Assembly (NCBI GenBank): GCA_945860595.1
Contig: CAMAQV010000002.1
Span: 61,346 to 125,345, forward strand
Length of the DNA stretch: 64,000 nucleotides
Reading direction: 5' to 3'
Source of the DNA: Comamonas sp. lk
GTDB taxonomy: Bacteria > Pseudomonadota > Gammaproteobacteria > Burkholderiales > Burkholderiaceae_C
Made by a program: the position numbers and the translations under genes. The notes under the pieces are model-generated. The model was not told the origin of the DNA. It ran no database searches and saw only the letters and a list, made by a program, of their open reading frames with translations. This document shows, piece by piece, positions 39,654 to 53,522 of the stretch; position 1 is the stretch's first letter; each line of letters opens with the position of its first letter.

Positions 39654-40261
39654 TTGACTCCGGCCAATACAGCCTGGGTGCGGTTCTGCACATCAAAGTG
39701 GCGCAGGATGGATGACACGTGCGACTTCACCGTTTCTTCGCCAATATCGAGCTTGTGCGCAATGTCACGGTTGCTCATGCCATCAATCATGCAGCGGAAA
39801 ACCCGCTCTTGCGTGCGGGAGAGCGAGGCGCGTTTGGGCATGGTGCCGTCCACAATGAGCCCTTCGAGATCACGTAAATCCTTTGGCGTGTAGATGCCAC
39901 CATCCAGCACGACCTTGATGGCTTTGAGCAGTGCAGCGCTGGAGTTGGACTTGCTGATGAACCCGGCGGCCCCGGCAGTCAGCACCTGCCGCATCAATTG
40001 GGCATTGGCCATGCCCGAGATCATCAGAACCGGTACCTCGGGTGCGCGCCGCCCAAGCTGCTGCAGCATTTCGAGCCCCGTCATATCGGGCAGATGGTAG
40101 TCCAGCAAAATCAGATCCAAATCGCGGTGGGATATCAAAACCAAAAAGGCTTGCTGCGCGTTATCGGCCTGGATGACGTCGATGCCATCGCCCAACATAT
40201 GCAGAACGTGGCGCAAGCCTTCGCGCACCAGTTCGTGGTCATCGATCGCCAGAATTTTCAT
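39629..40261 (-). CDS. LuxR-family response regulator
   Basis: MKILAIDDHELVREGLRHVL...LILLDYHLPDMTGLEML...LSRTQERVFRCMIDGMSNRDIAHKLDIGEETVKSHVSSILR. Confidence 0.93.
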   Translation of the reverse strand: MKILAIDDHELVREGLRHVLHMLGDGIDVIQADNAQQAFLVLISHRDLDLILLDYHLPDMTGLEMLQQLGRRAPEVPVLMISGMANAQLMRQVLTAGAAGFISKSNSSAALLKAIKVVLDGGIYTPKDLRDLEGLIVDGTMPKRASLSRTQERVFRCMIDGMSNRDIAHKLDIGEETVKSHVSSILRHFDVQNRTQAVLAGVNYGFRPGI

Positions 40262-40301
40262 GCCTGCATGGTATCGGACAGCAAGGGTGCCGGGGCTGGT
40301 C

Positions 40302-40330
40302 AAAAAAAAGCCCGCCAGAGCGGGCTTTTT
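40302..40330 (-). terminator. Rho-independent terminator for hppA
   Basis: Minus strand GAAAAAGCCCGCTCTGGCGGGCTTTTTTTT: perfect GC stem + U tract. Confidence 0.85.
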
Positions 40331-40359
40331 CAAGCTGGGAGCTGCTTATTTTCTGGCGA

Positions 40360-42438
40360 TCAGACCCCGTGGATGGACATCATGACGGGCACGATCAACA
40401 GGGCCACGATATTGATAATTTTGATCAAGGGGTTGATCGCCGGGCCGGCGGTGTCCTTGTAGGGGTCGCCTACCGTGTCGCCGGTGACAGCCGCTTTGTG
40501 CGTCTCAGAGCCTTTGCCGCCGTGGTGGCCGTCTTCGATGTATTTCTTGGCGTTGTCCCACGCGCCGCCGCCGGTGCACATGGAAATGGCCACAAACAAG
40601 CCGGTCACGATAGTGCCCATCAACAGGCCACCCAAGGCAGCTGGCCCGAGCACCAGGCCGACCACGATGGGCGCGACTACTGGCAGCAGGCTGGGGACCA
40701 TCATTTCCTTGATCGCTGCGGTGGTCAGCATGTCCACTGCGGTGTCGTACTCCGGCTTACCGGTGCCGTCCATGATGCCCTTGATGTCGCGGAACTGGCG
40801 CCGCACTTCCACCACCACGGCCCCGGCGGCGCGACCCACAGCTTCCATGGCCATGGCACCGAACAGGTAGGGAATCAGGCCGCCGATGAACAGGCCAATG
40901 ATGACTTTGGGATCGCTCAGGTCGAACTTGACGTGTGCGCCCAGGCCTTCAAGCTTGTGGGTGTAGTCGGCAAACAAGACCAGCGCGGCCAAGCCGGCCG
41001 AGCCGATGGCGTAGCCCTTGGTCACCGCTTTGGTGGTATTGCCCACGGCGTCCAGCGGGTCGGTAATGTCGCGCACGCTGGCCGGGAGTTCGGCCATCTC
41101 GGCAATACCGCCGGCGTTGTCGGTGATGGGGCCGTAGGCGTCCAGGGCGACCACGATACCAGCCATGCTGAGCATAGAGGTGGCGGCAATGGCGATGCCG
41201 TACAAACCGCCTAGGGTGAAGGCACTGTAAATCGCAGCGCAGACAAACAGCACGGGCCAGGCAGTGGAGCGCATGGATACGCCCAGACCGGCAATGATGT
41301 TGGTGCCGTGCCCAGTGGTGGAGGCCTGGGCGATGTGCTGCACCGGCGCGTACTGCGTGCCGGTGTAGTACTCGGTGATCCAGACCAGCGCGCCGGTCAG
41401 GATCAGGCCGATGGCACATGCGCCGAACAGGCCGCTGGCGCTTAGCGAGCCACCGTCAGCCAGGGCCACCGGCGCAGGAAACATCGATTGGGTCACAAAG
41501 TAGAAGGCAATCAACGACAAGCCCCCGGCTACCGCCAGGCCTTTGTACAGCGCAGGCATGACGTTCTTCATGTCGGGCGAAGCTTGGACAAAGAAGCAGC
41601 CGATGATGGATGCCACGATGGACACGCCACCCAATGCCAGCGGATACAGCACGGCGTTGGGTCCGGCGGCACCGGCCAGCAGCGCGCCCAGCACCATGGT
41701 CGCAATTAGCGTGACGGCGTAGGTCTCAAACAGGTCGGCGGCCATACCGGCGCAGTCGCCGACGTTGTCGCCGACGTTGTCCGCAATCACCGCCGGGTTG
41801 CGGGGGTCGTCCTCAGGGATGCCGGCTTCAACCTTGCCCACCAGGTCTGCGCCCACGTCAGCGCCCTTGGTGAAGATACCGCCGCCCAGACGGGCAAAAA
41901 TGGAGATCAGTGAGGAACCGAAGGCAAAACCCACCAGCGGGTTGAGCAAGCCGGCAAAAGCCTTGCCGTCCGCCGGAATGCCGCCGGAAGTGAGGTAGGC
42001 ATAAAACCCGGTGACGCCCAGCAGGCCCAAGCCCACCACCAGCATGCCGGTGATTGCGCCGCCGCGAAACGCCACATCGAGCGCCGGACCGATGCCGCGC
42101 GTGGCGGCTTGCGCGGTGCGCACATTGGCGCGCACGGATACGTTCATGCCGATAAAACCGCAGGCACCGGAAAGTACGGCACCCAGAATAAAGCCCACGG
42201 CGCTGAGCTGGTCAAGGAAGACAGCGATAAGAATGGCCAGAACCACGCCCACCATGGCGATGGTTTTGTATTGGCGGGCCAAGTAGGCCGAGGCGCCGGT
42301 TTGGATGGCTGCTGCGATTTCCTGCATCCGGGCATTGCCCGCGTCCTGCGAAAGAATCCAGCTGCGGACCCATACGCCGTAGATGACGGCAATCAAACCG
42401 CATCCTATGGCCAACATGACCGCGTTATTAGCTGACAT
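40360..42438 (-). CDS. hppA: Membrane-bound proton-translocating pyrophosphatase
   Basis: H+-PPase motifs [54 protein letters not shown]. Confidence 0.96.
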   Translation of the reverse strand: MSANNAVMLAIGCGLIAVIYGVWVRSWILSQDAGNARMQEIAAAIQTGASAYLARQYKTIAMVGVVLAILIAVFLDQLSAVGFILGAVLSGACGFIGMNVSVRANVRTAQAATRGIGPALDVAFRGGAITGMLVVGLGLLGVTGFYAYLTSGGIPADGKAFAGLLNPLVGFAFGSSLISIFARLGGGIFTKGADVGADLVGKVEAGIPEDDPRNPAVIADNVGDNVGDCAGMAADLFETYAVTLIATMVLGALLAGAAGPNAVLYPLALGGVSIVASIIGCFFVQASPDMKNVMPALYKGLAVAGGLSLIAFYFVTQSMFPAPVALADGGSLSASGLFGACAIGLILTGALVWITEYYTGTQYAPVQHIAQASTTGHGTNIIAGLGVSMRSTAWPVLFVCAAIYSAFTLGGLYGIAIAATSMLSMAGIVVALDAYGPITDNAGGIAEMAELPASVRDITDPLDAVGNTTKAVTKGYAIGSAGLAALVLFADYTHKLEGLGAHVKFDLSDPKVIIGLFIGGLIPYLFGAMAMEAVGRAAGAVVVEVRRQFRDIKGIMDGTGKPEYDTAVDMLTTAAIKEMMVPSLLPVVAPIVVGLVLGPAALGGLLMGTIVTGLFVAISMCTGGGAWDNAKKYIEDGHHGGKGSETHKAAVTGDTVGDPYKDTAGPAINPLIKIINIVALLIVPVMMSIHGV

Positions 42439-42679
42439 AAACACACTCCTGCAAATGTTGCGCGATGGTGGGGGCAACGCTTGCGAGACCCCCGCTTGCG
42501 TTGCTTCCTCGCGCGCACATGCAATGGTATGCAGGTAATGCCGATTGGCCAACCGCCGGACTGTAGCGCCATTCCACGACGCGAACCGCCGTGTGCAAGT
42601 GCGGAGTCAGTAAACTAGGGGTTAATCCTAGGTTGTTCTTGCAACCCGGGTTCTTGTCCCGACTACTTCCCCACTATTT

Positions 42680-43216
42680 ATGGCACTCGACAAAGTCTCT
42701 CCCGGAAAACACGCGCCCCAGGCATTCAACGTGATCATCGAAATCCCAATGAACGCCGACCCGGTGAAATACGAAGTCGACAAGGAAACCGGCGCGATTT
42801 TTGTGGACCGCTTCATGAGCACGTCCATGCACTACCCGACGAACTATGGTTACGTGCCCAAAACCATTTCCGGCGATGGTGACCCGGTCGATGTGCTGGT
42901 GATCACCCCGGTTCCGCTGATTCCGGGTGTGGTGGTGACCTGCCGCGCCATCGGTATTTTGAAGATGGAAGACGAAGCGGGGCAGGACGGCAAGATTCTG
43001 GCGGTGCCGACCGACAAGATTTTGTCCATCTACACGCAGTGGCAAAAACCCGAAGACCTGAACCCGATGCGGCTCAAGACCATTGCCCATTTCTTTGAGC
43101 ACTACAAAGACTTGGAGCCGAACAAGTGGGTCAAAATTTTGGGTTGGGAAGGCCCGGAGTCCGCGCACCAGGAAATCCTCGAAGGGATTGCCAACTACCA
43201 GAAATCCCAGGGCTGA
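42680..43216 (+). CDS. ppa: Soluble inorganic pyrophosphatase
   Basis: [58 protein letters not shown]. Confidence 0.97.
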   Translation: MALDKVSPGKHAPQAFNVIIEIPMNADPVKYEVDKETGAIFVDRFMSTSMHYPTNYGYVPKTISGDGDPVDVLVITPVPLIPGVVVTCRAIGILKMEDEAGQDGKILAVPTDKILSIYTQWQKPEDLNPMRLKTIAHFFEHYKDLEPNKWVKILGWEGPESAHQEILEGIANYQKSQG

Positions 43217-44434
43217 TCACAGGATACCGGGCGCGCGCTGGCCCGGTGCTCGTAAGGGGCTGCGCGCCTCTAGTTGTTCCAGATAGTTTTCCACCCCGGC
43301 TCCCTCGCGCTCCAAAAAGCGCGCCACCGCGTCAGCAAAGGCTGGGTGCGACAGCCAGTGCGCGCTGCTGGTTTTGATCGGTAGCAGCGCCCGCGCCATT
43401 TTGTGCTCGCCTTGGGCGCCCCCTTCAAAGCGCTGGTAAGCATTGGCGATGCACCACTCCAGCGGCTGGTAGTAGCAGGCCTCAAAGTGCAGGCAGTCGA
43501 CCCGCTCCAGCGCGCCCCAATAACGCCCGTAGGCCACCCGTTGCAGATCGTTGGCGTCATTGAGCCCAATCAAACTGCAGGCAATCGGCTGCCCGCCGCG
43601 CAAACCCAGAAACAGCAGCCAGTTATCGGGCATGGTGTCTTGCATACGCTGGAAAAAGTCGCGGCTCAGGTAGGGTGCGTTGCCGTGTTCCAAGTAGGTG
43701 CGTTCATAGCAGCGATAGAAAAAATCCCAGTCACTGCCGCTCATCTGGCTGCCCTGTTTGTGGATGAATTCCACGCCCGCATCGCGGACTTTGCGCCGCT
43801 CCTGGCGGATTTTTTTGCGCTTGTCCTGCGCCATGCTTGCTAAAAACTGGTCGAAGCTCTCATAGGCGGGTGTCGCATTGGTCCAGTGGAACTGCACTGT
43901 ATGGCGCAGCATCAGGCCAGCCTGGGCGCAACTGATAGTGTCCTCGTCGGTGCCAAAGAGCAGATGCAGGGATGACAGCTCCTTGGTTTCGCACCAGGCT
44001 ACCACGGCGTCGACGAGCGCTGCCCGCGCGTGCGCATCCCGCGCCAGCAGGCGGGGCCCCGGCACGGGGGTGAAAGGTACTGCCACCGTGGCTTTGGGGT
44101 AGTACGCCAGGCCATGTTGCTGGTATGCATTGGCCCAGGCCCAGTCGAACACATATTCGCCGTACGAATGGCTTTTCACATAGAGCGCGCAGGCGGCAGC
44201 CAGCGTTTCGCCGTCCCAGAGCGTGATGAAAGACGGACTCCAGCCGGTGCGCGCGCAGGCGCTGTGGCTTTGGTGCAGTGCGTTCAGGTAGGCGTGGCGC
44301 ATGAACGGGCTGCTGTGCGGCTGGCTGCGCAGCAGCCCGTCCCATAGGGCAGCGTCGATAGCGGAGGGGTTTTCGAAAACCCGAATGACATAATCCAAAC
44401 GACCATCTACCGTGCGCATGTTGACCTCTTCCAC
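43217..44434 (-). CDS. GNAT-family / DUF482 (peptidoglycan-biosynthesis-like) protein
   Basis: YVFDWAWANAYQQHGLAYYPKATVAVPFTPVPGPRLLA...FEGGAQGEHKMARALLPIKTSSAHWLSHPAF. Probable start MRTVDGRLDY. Confidence 0.85.
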   Translation of the reverse strand: MEEVNMRTVDGRLDYVIRVFENPSAIDAALWDGLLRSQPHSSPFMRHAYLNALHQSHSACARTGWSPSFITLWDGETLAAACALYVKSHSYGEYVFDWAWANAYQQHGLAYYPKATVAVPFTPVPGPRLLARDAHARAALVDAVVAWCETKELSSLHLLFGTDEDTISCAQAGLMLRHTVQFHWTNATPAYESFDQFLASMAQDKRKKIRQERRKVRDAGVEFIHKQGSQMSGSDWDFFYRCYERTYLEHGNAPYLSRDFFQRMQDTMPDNWLLFLGLRGGQPIACSLIGLNDANDLQRVAYGRYWGALERVDCLHFEACYYQPLEWCIANAYQRFEGGAQGEHKMARALLPIKTSSAHWLSHPAFADAVARFLEREGAGVENYLEQLEARSPLRAPGQRAPGIL

Positions 44435-44437
44435 CCC

Positions 44438-46494
<2,057 letters not shown>

Positions 46495-46501
46495 TCCGGC
46501 C

Positions 46502-47047
46502 CTAGCCGGCGGGCCGGTAATCCACCAGCCGTGTGCCGGCCAGTTCATCGTGCCAGAACTGTTTTTGCGGGTGCCAGTAGCTAAGAGCCGCCCACACTGT
46601 CACCCAGGCAAGGAATACAGCACCAGCACCTGCCGTTCCCATGGAGCCTAGGTAGGCAAAAAGCAAAGGTGGGACGCACCAGACCCACGCCAGCAAGTAG
46701 CGCCGCAAGGCGCGTTGCTGTGTGATGGCTTGGCCGTGTCGATCGACCACCCGGATGCGCCAGGTTTTCATGGCCAGTGTCTGCCCATGGGACCAGAACC
46801 AGACGAAGTACAACGCGAGCACGCAAAACAAAAAAGCCTGCAAGGCCAGCCGGTTGTTCATTGCATGGCGGGTCTGCGTCAGCGTGCCAAACAGGTAGCC
46901 GGAAATAAACACGACGCCGAATAACAGCATGCCTTCGTACAGCCAGCTTCCCATTCGTGAGAAGAGTTTTGGTGCCAACAGATCGGCTGGCGCAGCCTCG
47001 CTTGCAGGGGGCACCGGCGGCTGCCTAGCTGATTCAGGCTCCGCCAT
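46502..47047 (-). CDS. RDD-family membrane protein
   Basis: ALYFVWFWSHGQTLAMKTWRIRVVDRHGQAITQQRALRRYLLAW (RDD motif region). Confidence 0.87.
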   Translation of the reverse strand: MAEPESARQPPVPPASEAAPADLLAPKLFSRMGSWLYEGMLLFGVVFISGYLFGTLTQTRHAMNNRLALQAFLFCVLALYFVWFWSHGQTLAMKTWRIRVVDRHGQAITQQRALRRYLLAWVWCVPPLLFAYLGSMGTAGAGAVFLAWVTVWAALSYWHPQKQFWHDELAGTRLVDYRPAG

Positions 47048-47726
47048 GGGATGCCGGTTTTGCCAGCGTGGCTGGCCGCAGCGGCAGCAAAGTCTTGCGA
47101 TCGATGGGCTGCGCTGCGTTGGCCGTTGCCCGCTCGGCTTCGGTGCTGTGGCGGGTGACCGCAATGGTGGCCAGCTTTTCTTTGGGGATCGGTTTAGGGG
47201 CAATTGCGGCCCCCGCAGGAGCGGTCAGGGTGCGATCGGCTAGTGCTTTGCGATCGGCTTCGCTCAAGGATTGGTAGGCCTCCCAGTTGCTCGCAAGCTG
47301 CTGTGGATTTAAATTTTTACTCTGGGCGAAGTTCAACCGGGCAAGCTGCCGCTCTTTGGTGCTTAGCAGTGCCCACTCCTGCATGCGTGCGCTGAGTTTG
47401 GATTGGTCCGCCGGGCTGAGTTGGGCGTAGTTTTTGACGATGGAGCGCCATTTTCTTCGGCGGGTCGTGGACATGTCATCCCATACCGCGGACAGCGGCT
47501 GCAAAAACTGCCTTTCGTTTTCCGCTAAATCCGCCCACTTGGGTGCAGTAATCGGCGGCAGAACAGGAGATGCCGCTGCGGCCGCTGCAGCCGAGTCAGG
47601 CATTGACTCAGTCGCGACGGCCGAGCCAATCCTGCCAAGCAGACTCATCGCCACAAGGGCCATCCACAGCAGTTGCGGGTAGCAAGCGGAGCGCTCGGGT
47701 TGTGCGTGGCGCGCTCGGAAGTGCAT
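47034..47726 (-). CDS. DUF3106 periplasmic protein
   Basis: Signal-like N-terminus; PKWADLAENERQFLQPLSAVWDDMSTTRRRKWRSIVKNYAQLSPADQSKLSARMQEWALLSTKER. Confidence 0.82.
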   Translation of the reverse strand: MHFRARHAQPERSACYPQLLWMALVAMSLLGRIGSAVATESMPDSAAAAAAASPVLPPITAPKWADLAENERQFLQPLSAVWDDMSTTRRRKWRSIVKNYAQLSPADQSKLSARMQEWALLSTKERQLARLNFAQSKNLNPQQLASNWEAYQSLSEADRKALADRTLTAPAGAAIAPKPIPKEKLATIAVTRHSTEAERATANAAQPIDRKTLLPLRPATLAKPASHGGA

Positions 47727-47738
47727 GTCCTTGGCTCT

Positions 47739-48170
47739 TCAGTCTCTGACAGTGGAACGCAGAAATTGAACAAATCCCGGGTCGGTGTAGGCCAGCGGTG
47801 GCAGCTCAGCGGTCAGCAACTCCACGTCCACATCGGCGAGCTCATCTGCTCGGTATTGGTCTTGTACATAGTCGATACAGAATAGACCAGCAAGCAGCAA
47901 AAGCATCGGCAAAAGGGTGGAAAACTTACCCCAAGCACCGGTTCGGCCACCAAGGGACAGAACGGACGCGTGCCCCTGGCTTGCGACGGCCAGACCCGGC
48001 TGCGCTGCAAGGTGGGCTATGGCGCGCTCCCGTGCGACCCGAAGGCGTTCCGCAACGTTGTGGTTGACGCCACGCGCACCGGCGTCCAGTCGACCACTCA
48101 CACGCCGCGCAAAGCGATCGGCCTGCGCTTGCGGCACGGTAGTGGACGTGGATACTGGCTGGAAGGTCAT
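47739..48170 (-). CDS. DUF3619-like single-TM protein (candidate anti-sigma factor)
   Basis: MTFQPVSTSTTVPQAQADRFARRVSGRLDAGARGVNHNVAERLRVARERAIAHLA...LLPMLLLLAGLFCIDYVQDQ; ATGA overlap with upstream sigma factor. Confidence 0.75.
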   Translation of the reverse strand: MTFQPVSTSTTVPQAQADRFARRVSGRLDAGARGVNHNVAERLRVARERAIAHLAAQPGLAVASQGHASVLSLGGRTGAWGKFSTLLPMLLLLAGLFCIDYVQDQYRADELADVDVELLTAELPPLAYTDPGFVQFLRSTVRD

Positions 48171-48790
48171 GGTGATATTCCCCTTATTTTCAACGCTTTC
48201 GACAAAGCTGCAACTGCTCTGAAGCAATGCGTTTTGACGCTACCTTGTGAGCAGCCCATGATGGAGGCCGTCTCGGCGACGTCCATCTCCTCCCAGTAAC
48301 GCAAAAGGAAGGCTTCCCGTTGACGTAGCGGCAAATTTTGCAACTCTTGTTCTATTTCGCGCAATATCTGGGCGCGCTGAGCTTGATTTTCGGTGCTTTC
48401 TTGCGCAATTTGCCCATCGCTTGCCAGCATGTGACCCAGTGCGTCGAGGTCAGTGTCGCCCTGCGGATCGTCAAAATCATCCAGATTGGCGAAGTGCGCA
48501 CGGTGGGTTTGCTGCCGACGAAACCAGTCGATGGTGGAGTTGGAGAGAATGCGCTGAAACAGCATCGGCAGCTCTTCAGCTGACTTATGGCTGTAGTGTT
48601 CCACCAGTTTCATCATGCTGTCCTGAACGATATCCAAGGCCGAATCTTCATTGCGCACGTGGTACAGGCTGCGCTTGAATGCCCGCTTTTCAACGCTTTT
48701 GAGGAAGTCCGATATTTCTGCGGGTGTTGCCAAACCTGAGCTACCTTTAGGCTGCGTGCGAGATGCTGACTTGTGTCCAACTGAACACAT
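48167..48790 (-). CDS. RNA polymerase sigma-70-family (ECF-like) factor
   Basis: DSALDIVQDSMMKLVEHYSHKSAEELPMLFQRILSNSTIDWFRRQQ; LPLRQREAFLLRYWEEMDVAETASIMGCSQGSVKTHCFRAVAAL. Confidence 0.92.
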   Translation of the reverse strand: MCSVGHKSASRTQPKGSSGLATPAEISDFLKSVEKRAFKRSLYHVRNEDSALDIVQDSMMKLVEHYSHKSAEELPMLFQRILSNSTIDWFRRQQTHRAHFANLDDFDDPQGDTDLDALGHMLASDGQIAQESTENQAQRAQILREIEQELQNLPLRQREAFLLRYWEEMDVAETASIMGCSQGSVKTHCFRAVAALSKALKIRGISP

Positions 48791-49028
48791 TGTGCGCGGG
48801 AAATCATGGCGTCGGATTTTGCGGACTCAGCCCAGCGCACTGTCAAATTCTGACGCGGGTCCGGGAGGTGCCATAATCGCAGGCTGCATTTAACAAAGCA
48901 AACGGGTTCTGGTCCGGCGCATTATTCCCTGCGCCTATGGCCTTGGCCTCAAGTTTCGACCCCTGTTCACGAGATGGCGGGAAGAAGCACCCAAGGTTTT
49001 TCGTTAGAGAAATTCGCAAAGGTTCATC

Positions 49029-50807
49029 ATGGAAATATCGCAAAAAGAAATCGCCGCTACCGCTGGTGCGGCATCCAACCAGGCACCCGAAGAGCTACGC
49101 GGTGCCGAAATCCTGATCAGGGCCTTGCAGGCCGAGAATGTGCAATACGTCTGGGGCTATCCCGGCGGAGCGGTTTTGCACATTTACGACGCTTTTTTCA
49201 AACAGCAGTCGATTCAACACATTCTGGTCCGCCACGAGCAGGCGGCCGTTCACGCGGCAGACGGGTACGCCCGCGCCACTGGCGATGTCGGCGTCGCGCT
49301 CGTCACCTCCGGCCCTGGTGTGACCAACGCAGTGACCGGTATCGCAACCGCCTATATGGACAGCATCCCCATGGTGATCATCACCGGGCAGGTGCCGACC
49401 CACGCGATTGGGTTGGATGCATTCCAGGAATGTGACACTGTGGGCATCACGCGCCCGATCGTGAAGCACAATTTTTTGGTTAAAGACGCGCGCGACATGG
49501 CGCTTACTTTGAAGAAGGCTTTTCATATCGCCCGCAGCGGCCGTCCGGGCCCTGTGGTTGTGGATATTCCCAAAGATGTGTCCTTCAAGAAGGTGCCTTA
49601 CACAGGCTACCCTGAGGCGGTCACCATGCGGTCCTACAACCCGATGCGCAAGGGCCACGGCGGGCAGATTCGCAAGGCTTTGCAGCTGCTTTTAACCGCC
49701 AAGCGTCCATACATCTATACCGGTGGCGGTGTGCTGATGAGCAATGCCAGCGCCGAGCTGCGTATGCTGGTCGATATGCTGGGCTATCCCTGCACCAATA
49801 CCCTGATGGGTCTGGGTGCGTATCCTGCCAGCGACCCCAAGTTTCTGGGCATGCTGGGCATGCATGGAACAGTAGAGGCCAACAACGCGATGCAAAACTG
49901 CGACGTGCTGCTGGCCGTCGGCGCGCGCTTTGACGACCGCGTGATCGGCAACCCCAAGCACTTTGCGCAAAACGAACGCAAGATCATCCACATCGACATT
50001 GATCCGTCCAGCATCTCCAAGCGCGTCAAGGTGGATATTCCCATCGTCGGCGATGTCAAAGAGGTGCTGACCGAGATGATCGCGATGATCAAGGAGACCA
50101 GCACCCGCGCGGACCCGTCGGCACTGGGCGGCTGGTGGGAGACCATCGAAGGCTGGCGCAAACGCGATTGCCTGAAATACAAGCCCGGCAGCGGCGAGAT
50201 CATCAAGCCGCAATACGTGGTCGAAACGCTGTGGAATATGACCAAGGACGTGGAGACTTACATCACGTCCGACGTGGGCCAGCACCAGATGTGGGCGGCG
50301 CAGTATTACCGCTTTGATGAACCGCGGCGCTGGATTAACTCTGGCGGCCTGGGCACCATGGGTGTGGGCATTCCGTATGCCATGGGCATCAAACTGGCCA
50401 AACCCGACGCCGAGGTGTTTTGCATCACCGGCGAAGGATCCGTGCAAATGTGTATCCAAGAGCTGTCCACCTGCTTGCAATACAACACGCCGATCAAAAT
50501 CGTCTCACTCAACAACCGTTATCTGGGCATGGTGCGCCAGTGGCAGGAAGTCGAGTACGAGGGCCGCTACAGCCACAGCTACATGGATGCATTGCCGGAT
50601 TTTGTGAAGCTGGCGCAGGCCTATGGCCATGTGGGTATGCTGATTGAGCGTACCGAAGATGTGGAGCCTGCTTTGCGGGAAGCCCGCAAGCTCAAGGACC
50701 GCACGGTGTTCATGGATTTCCGCACCGACCCCACCGAGAACGTATTCCCCATGGTCCAGGCCGGCAAGGGCATCACCGAGATGCTGCTGGGTTCTGAAGA
50801 CTTGTAG
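49029..50807 (+). CDS. ilvB: Acetolactate synthase large subunit
   Basis: AEILIRALQAENVQYVWGYPGGAVLHIYDAFFKQ...QAAVHAADGYARATG. Confidence 0.96.
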   Translation: MEISQKEIAATAGAASNQAPEELRGAEILIRALQAENVQYVWGYPGGAVLHIYDAFFKQQSIQHILVRHEQAAVHAADGYARATGDVGVALVTSGPGVTNAVTGIATAYMDSIPMVIITGQVPTHAIGLDAFQECDTVGITRPIVKHNFLVKDARDMALTLKKAFHIARSGRPGPVVVDIPKDVSFKKVPYTGYPEAVTMRSYNPMRKGHGGQIRKALQLLLTAKRPYIYTGGGVLMSNASAELRMLVDMLGYPCTNTLMGLGAYPASDPKFLGMLGMHGTVEANNAMQNCDVLLAVGARFDDRVIGNPKHFAQNERKIIHIDIDPSSISKRVKVDIPIVGDVKEVLTEMIAMIKETSTRADPSALGGWWETIEGWRKRDCLKYKPGSGEIIKPQYVVETLWNMTKDVETYITSDVGQHQMWAAQYYRFDEPRRWINSGGLGTMGVGIPYAMGIKLAKPDAEVFCITGEGSVQMCIQELSTCLQYNTPIKIVSLNNRYLGMVRQWQEVEYEGRYSHSYMDALPDFVKLAQAYGHVGMLIERTEDVEPALREARKLKDRTVFMDFRTDPTENVFPMVQAGKGITEMLLGSEDL

Positions 50808-50906
50808 CCCCAGTTTTTTTATTCACCAGACAGACGAATCTATTGCCCGTCAAGCCGCGCGGTTACCGCCGTGCGGGGAGGGCGGCGAAAAGAGGAATCG
50901 AGACCT

Positions 50907-52464
<1,558 letters not shown>

Positions 52465-52482
52465 TAGACTGCGACTGGGGAG

Positions 52483-52512
52483 GCAGGGGCCACATGGGTG
52501 GCCCTTGCTGTT
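52483..52512 (+). terminator. Putative terminator/stem-loop after ilvC
   Basis: GCAGGGGCCAC-ATGG-GTGGCCCTTGC stem followed by TGTT. Confidence 0.5.
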
Positions 52513-52547
52513 TGTAGACCAGGCCAGCGGCCCTCAAGGAGTAGAAG

Positions 52548-53363
52548 ATGCATGATGGAATGGACGCCCTGGCAGGCGATGACGATGCGGTCGCCGTGAA
52601 GCGGCCCCGCAAAGGGATATATGTCCTGCCCAACCTCTTCACGCTCGCTGCCTTGTTCGGTGGTTTTTACGGCATGGTGATGGCGGTGAATGGACAATTC
52701 ATGCAGGCCGCCATTGGAATTTTTTGCGCCATGGTGCTCGACAGCCTGGATGGCCGGGTGGCCCGCATGACCAATACCCAAAGTGCGTTTGGCGAGCAGA
52801 TGGACTCGCTATCGGACATGGTGTCCTTTGGCGCTGCCCCCGCGCTCATCGCCTATGTATGGACCTTGCAAAACCTGGGCCGCTGGGGCTGGTTTGCCGC
52901 ATTCGTGTACTGCTCGTGCGCGGCGCTGCGTCTGGCGCGCTTTAACGTCAATACGCATGTCGTTGACAAGCGCTTTTTCCAGGGGCTTCCATCGCCTGCA
53001 GCGGCTGCGCTGCTTGCGGGATTCATCTGGTGGTGCACGGATTCGCACATCGTCCCGTCCAGCGTAGCCTGGCCCATGTTCTGCTGGGCCTTGTACGCGG
53101 GCCTGAGCATGGTCAGCAACATACCTTTTTACAGCTTCAAGGATTTCACCTTGCGCAAAAGCGTGCCTTTTGCGGTCATCGTCCTGATCGCGCTGATGAT
53201 TGCCGTGGTCAATCTGGATCCACCCACTGCCATGTTCGGAATATTTGTGGTGTACGGAGTAAGCGGCTACGTGGTGTACGCCACGCGCAAATTCACAGGT
53301 GGGCACGCCAGTATGGTGAGCACATCCACCGACGAGCCCGATGAGCGTGGGCTCCACAAGTAA
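52548..53363 (+). CDS. pssA: CDP-diacylglycerol-serine O-phosphatidyltransferase
   Basis: CDP-alcohol phosphotransferase motif DSLDGRVARMTNTQSAFGEQMDSLSDMVSFGAAPA. Confidence 0.95.
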   Translation: MHDGMDALAGDDDAVAVKRPRKGIYVLPNLFTLAALFGGFYGMVMAVNGQFMQAAIGIFCAMVLDSLDGRVARMTNTQSAFGEQMDSLSDMVSFGAAPALIAYVWTLQNLGRWGWFAAFVYCSCAALRLARFNVNTHVVDKRFFQGLPSPAAAALLAGFIWWCTDSHIVPSSVAWPMFCWALYAGLSMVSNIPFYSFKDFTLRKSVPFAVIVLIALMIAVVNLDPPTAMFGIFVVYGVSGYVVYATRKFTGGHASMVSTSTDEPDERGLHK

Positions 53364-53522
53364 GGTTAAACACTGTTTTTCTAGCCAGTGTTGCGACATC
53401 ACAGCAGAGTCAATTCTTTAAGTTTGTCCGCCAAGTGCTTGAAATAGTTCAACATAAACTGAAAATGAGGTCATAATTCTTGCGGTGGGCTGCCCGTTCC
53501 CCGTTGGAATTCCCCGTTTTGG

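Noticed and set aside
48974-49028. Possible attenuation leader peptide before ilvB (ATGGCGGGAAGAAGC...)
   Set aside because: The frame has no stop before ilvB, is not rich in Leu/Val/Ile codons, and lacks terminator/antiterminator stems.
53367-53397. CACTG...CAGTG repeat after pssA as terminator
   Set aside because: Only a 5-bp stem with a long loop and no 3' T tract.
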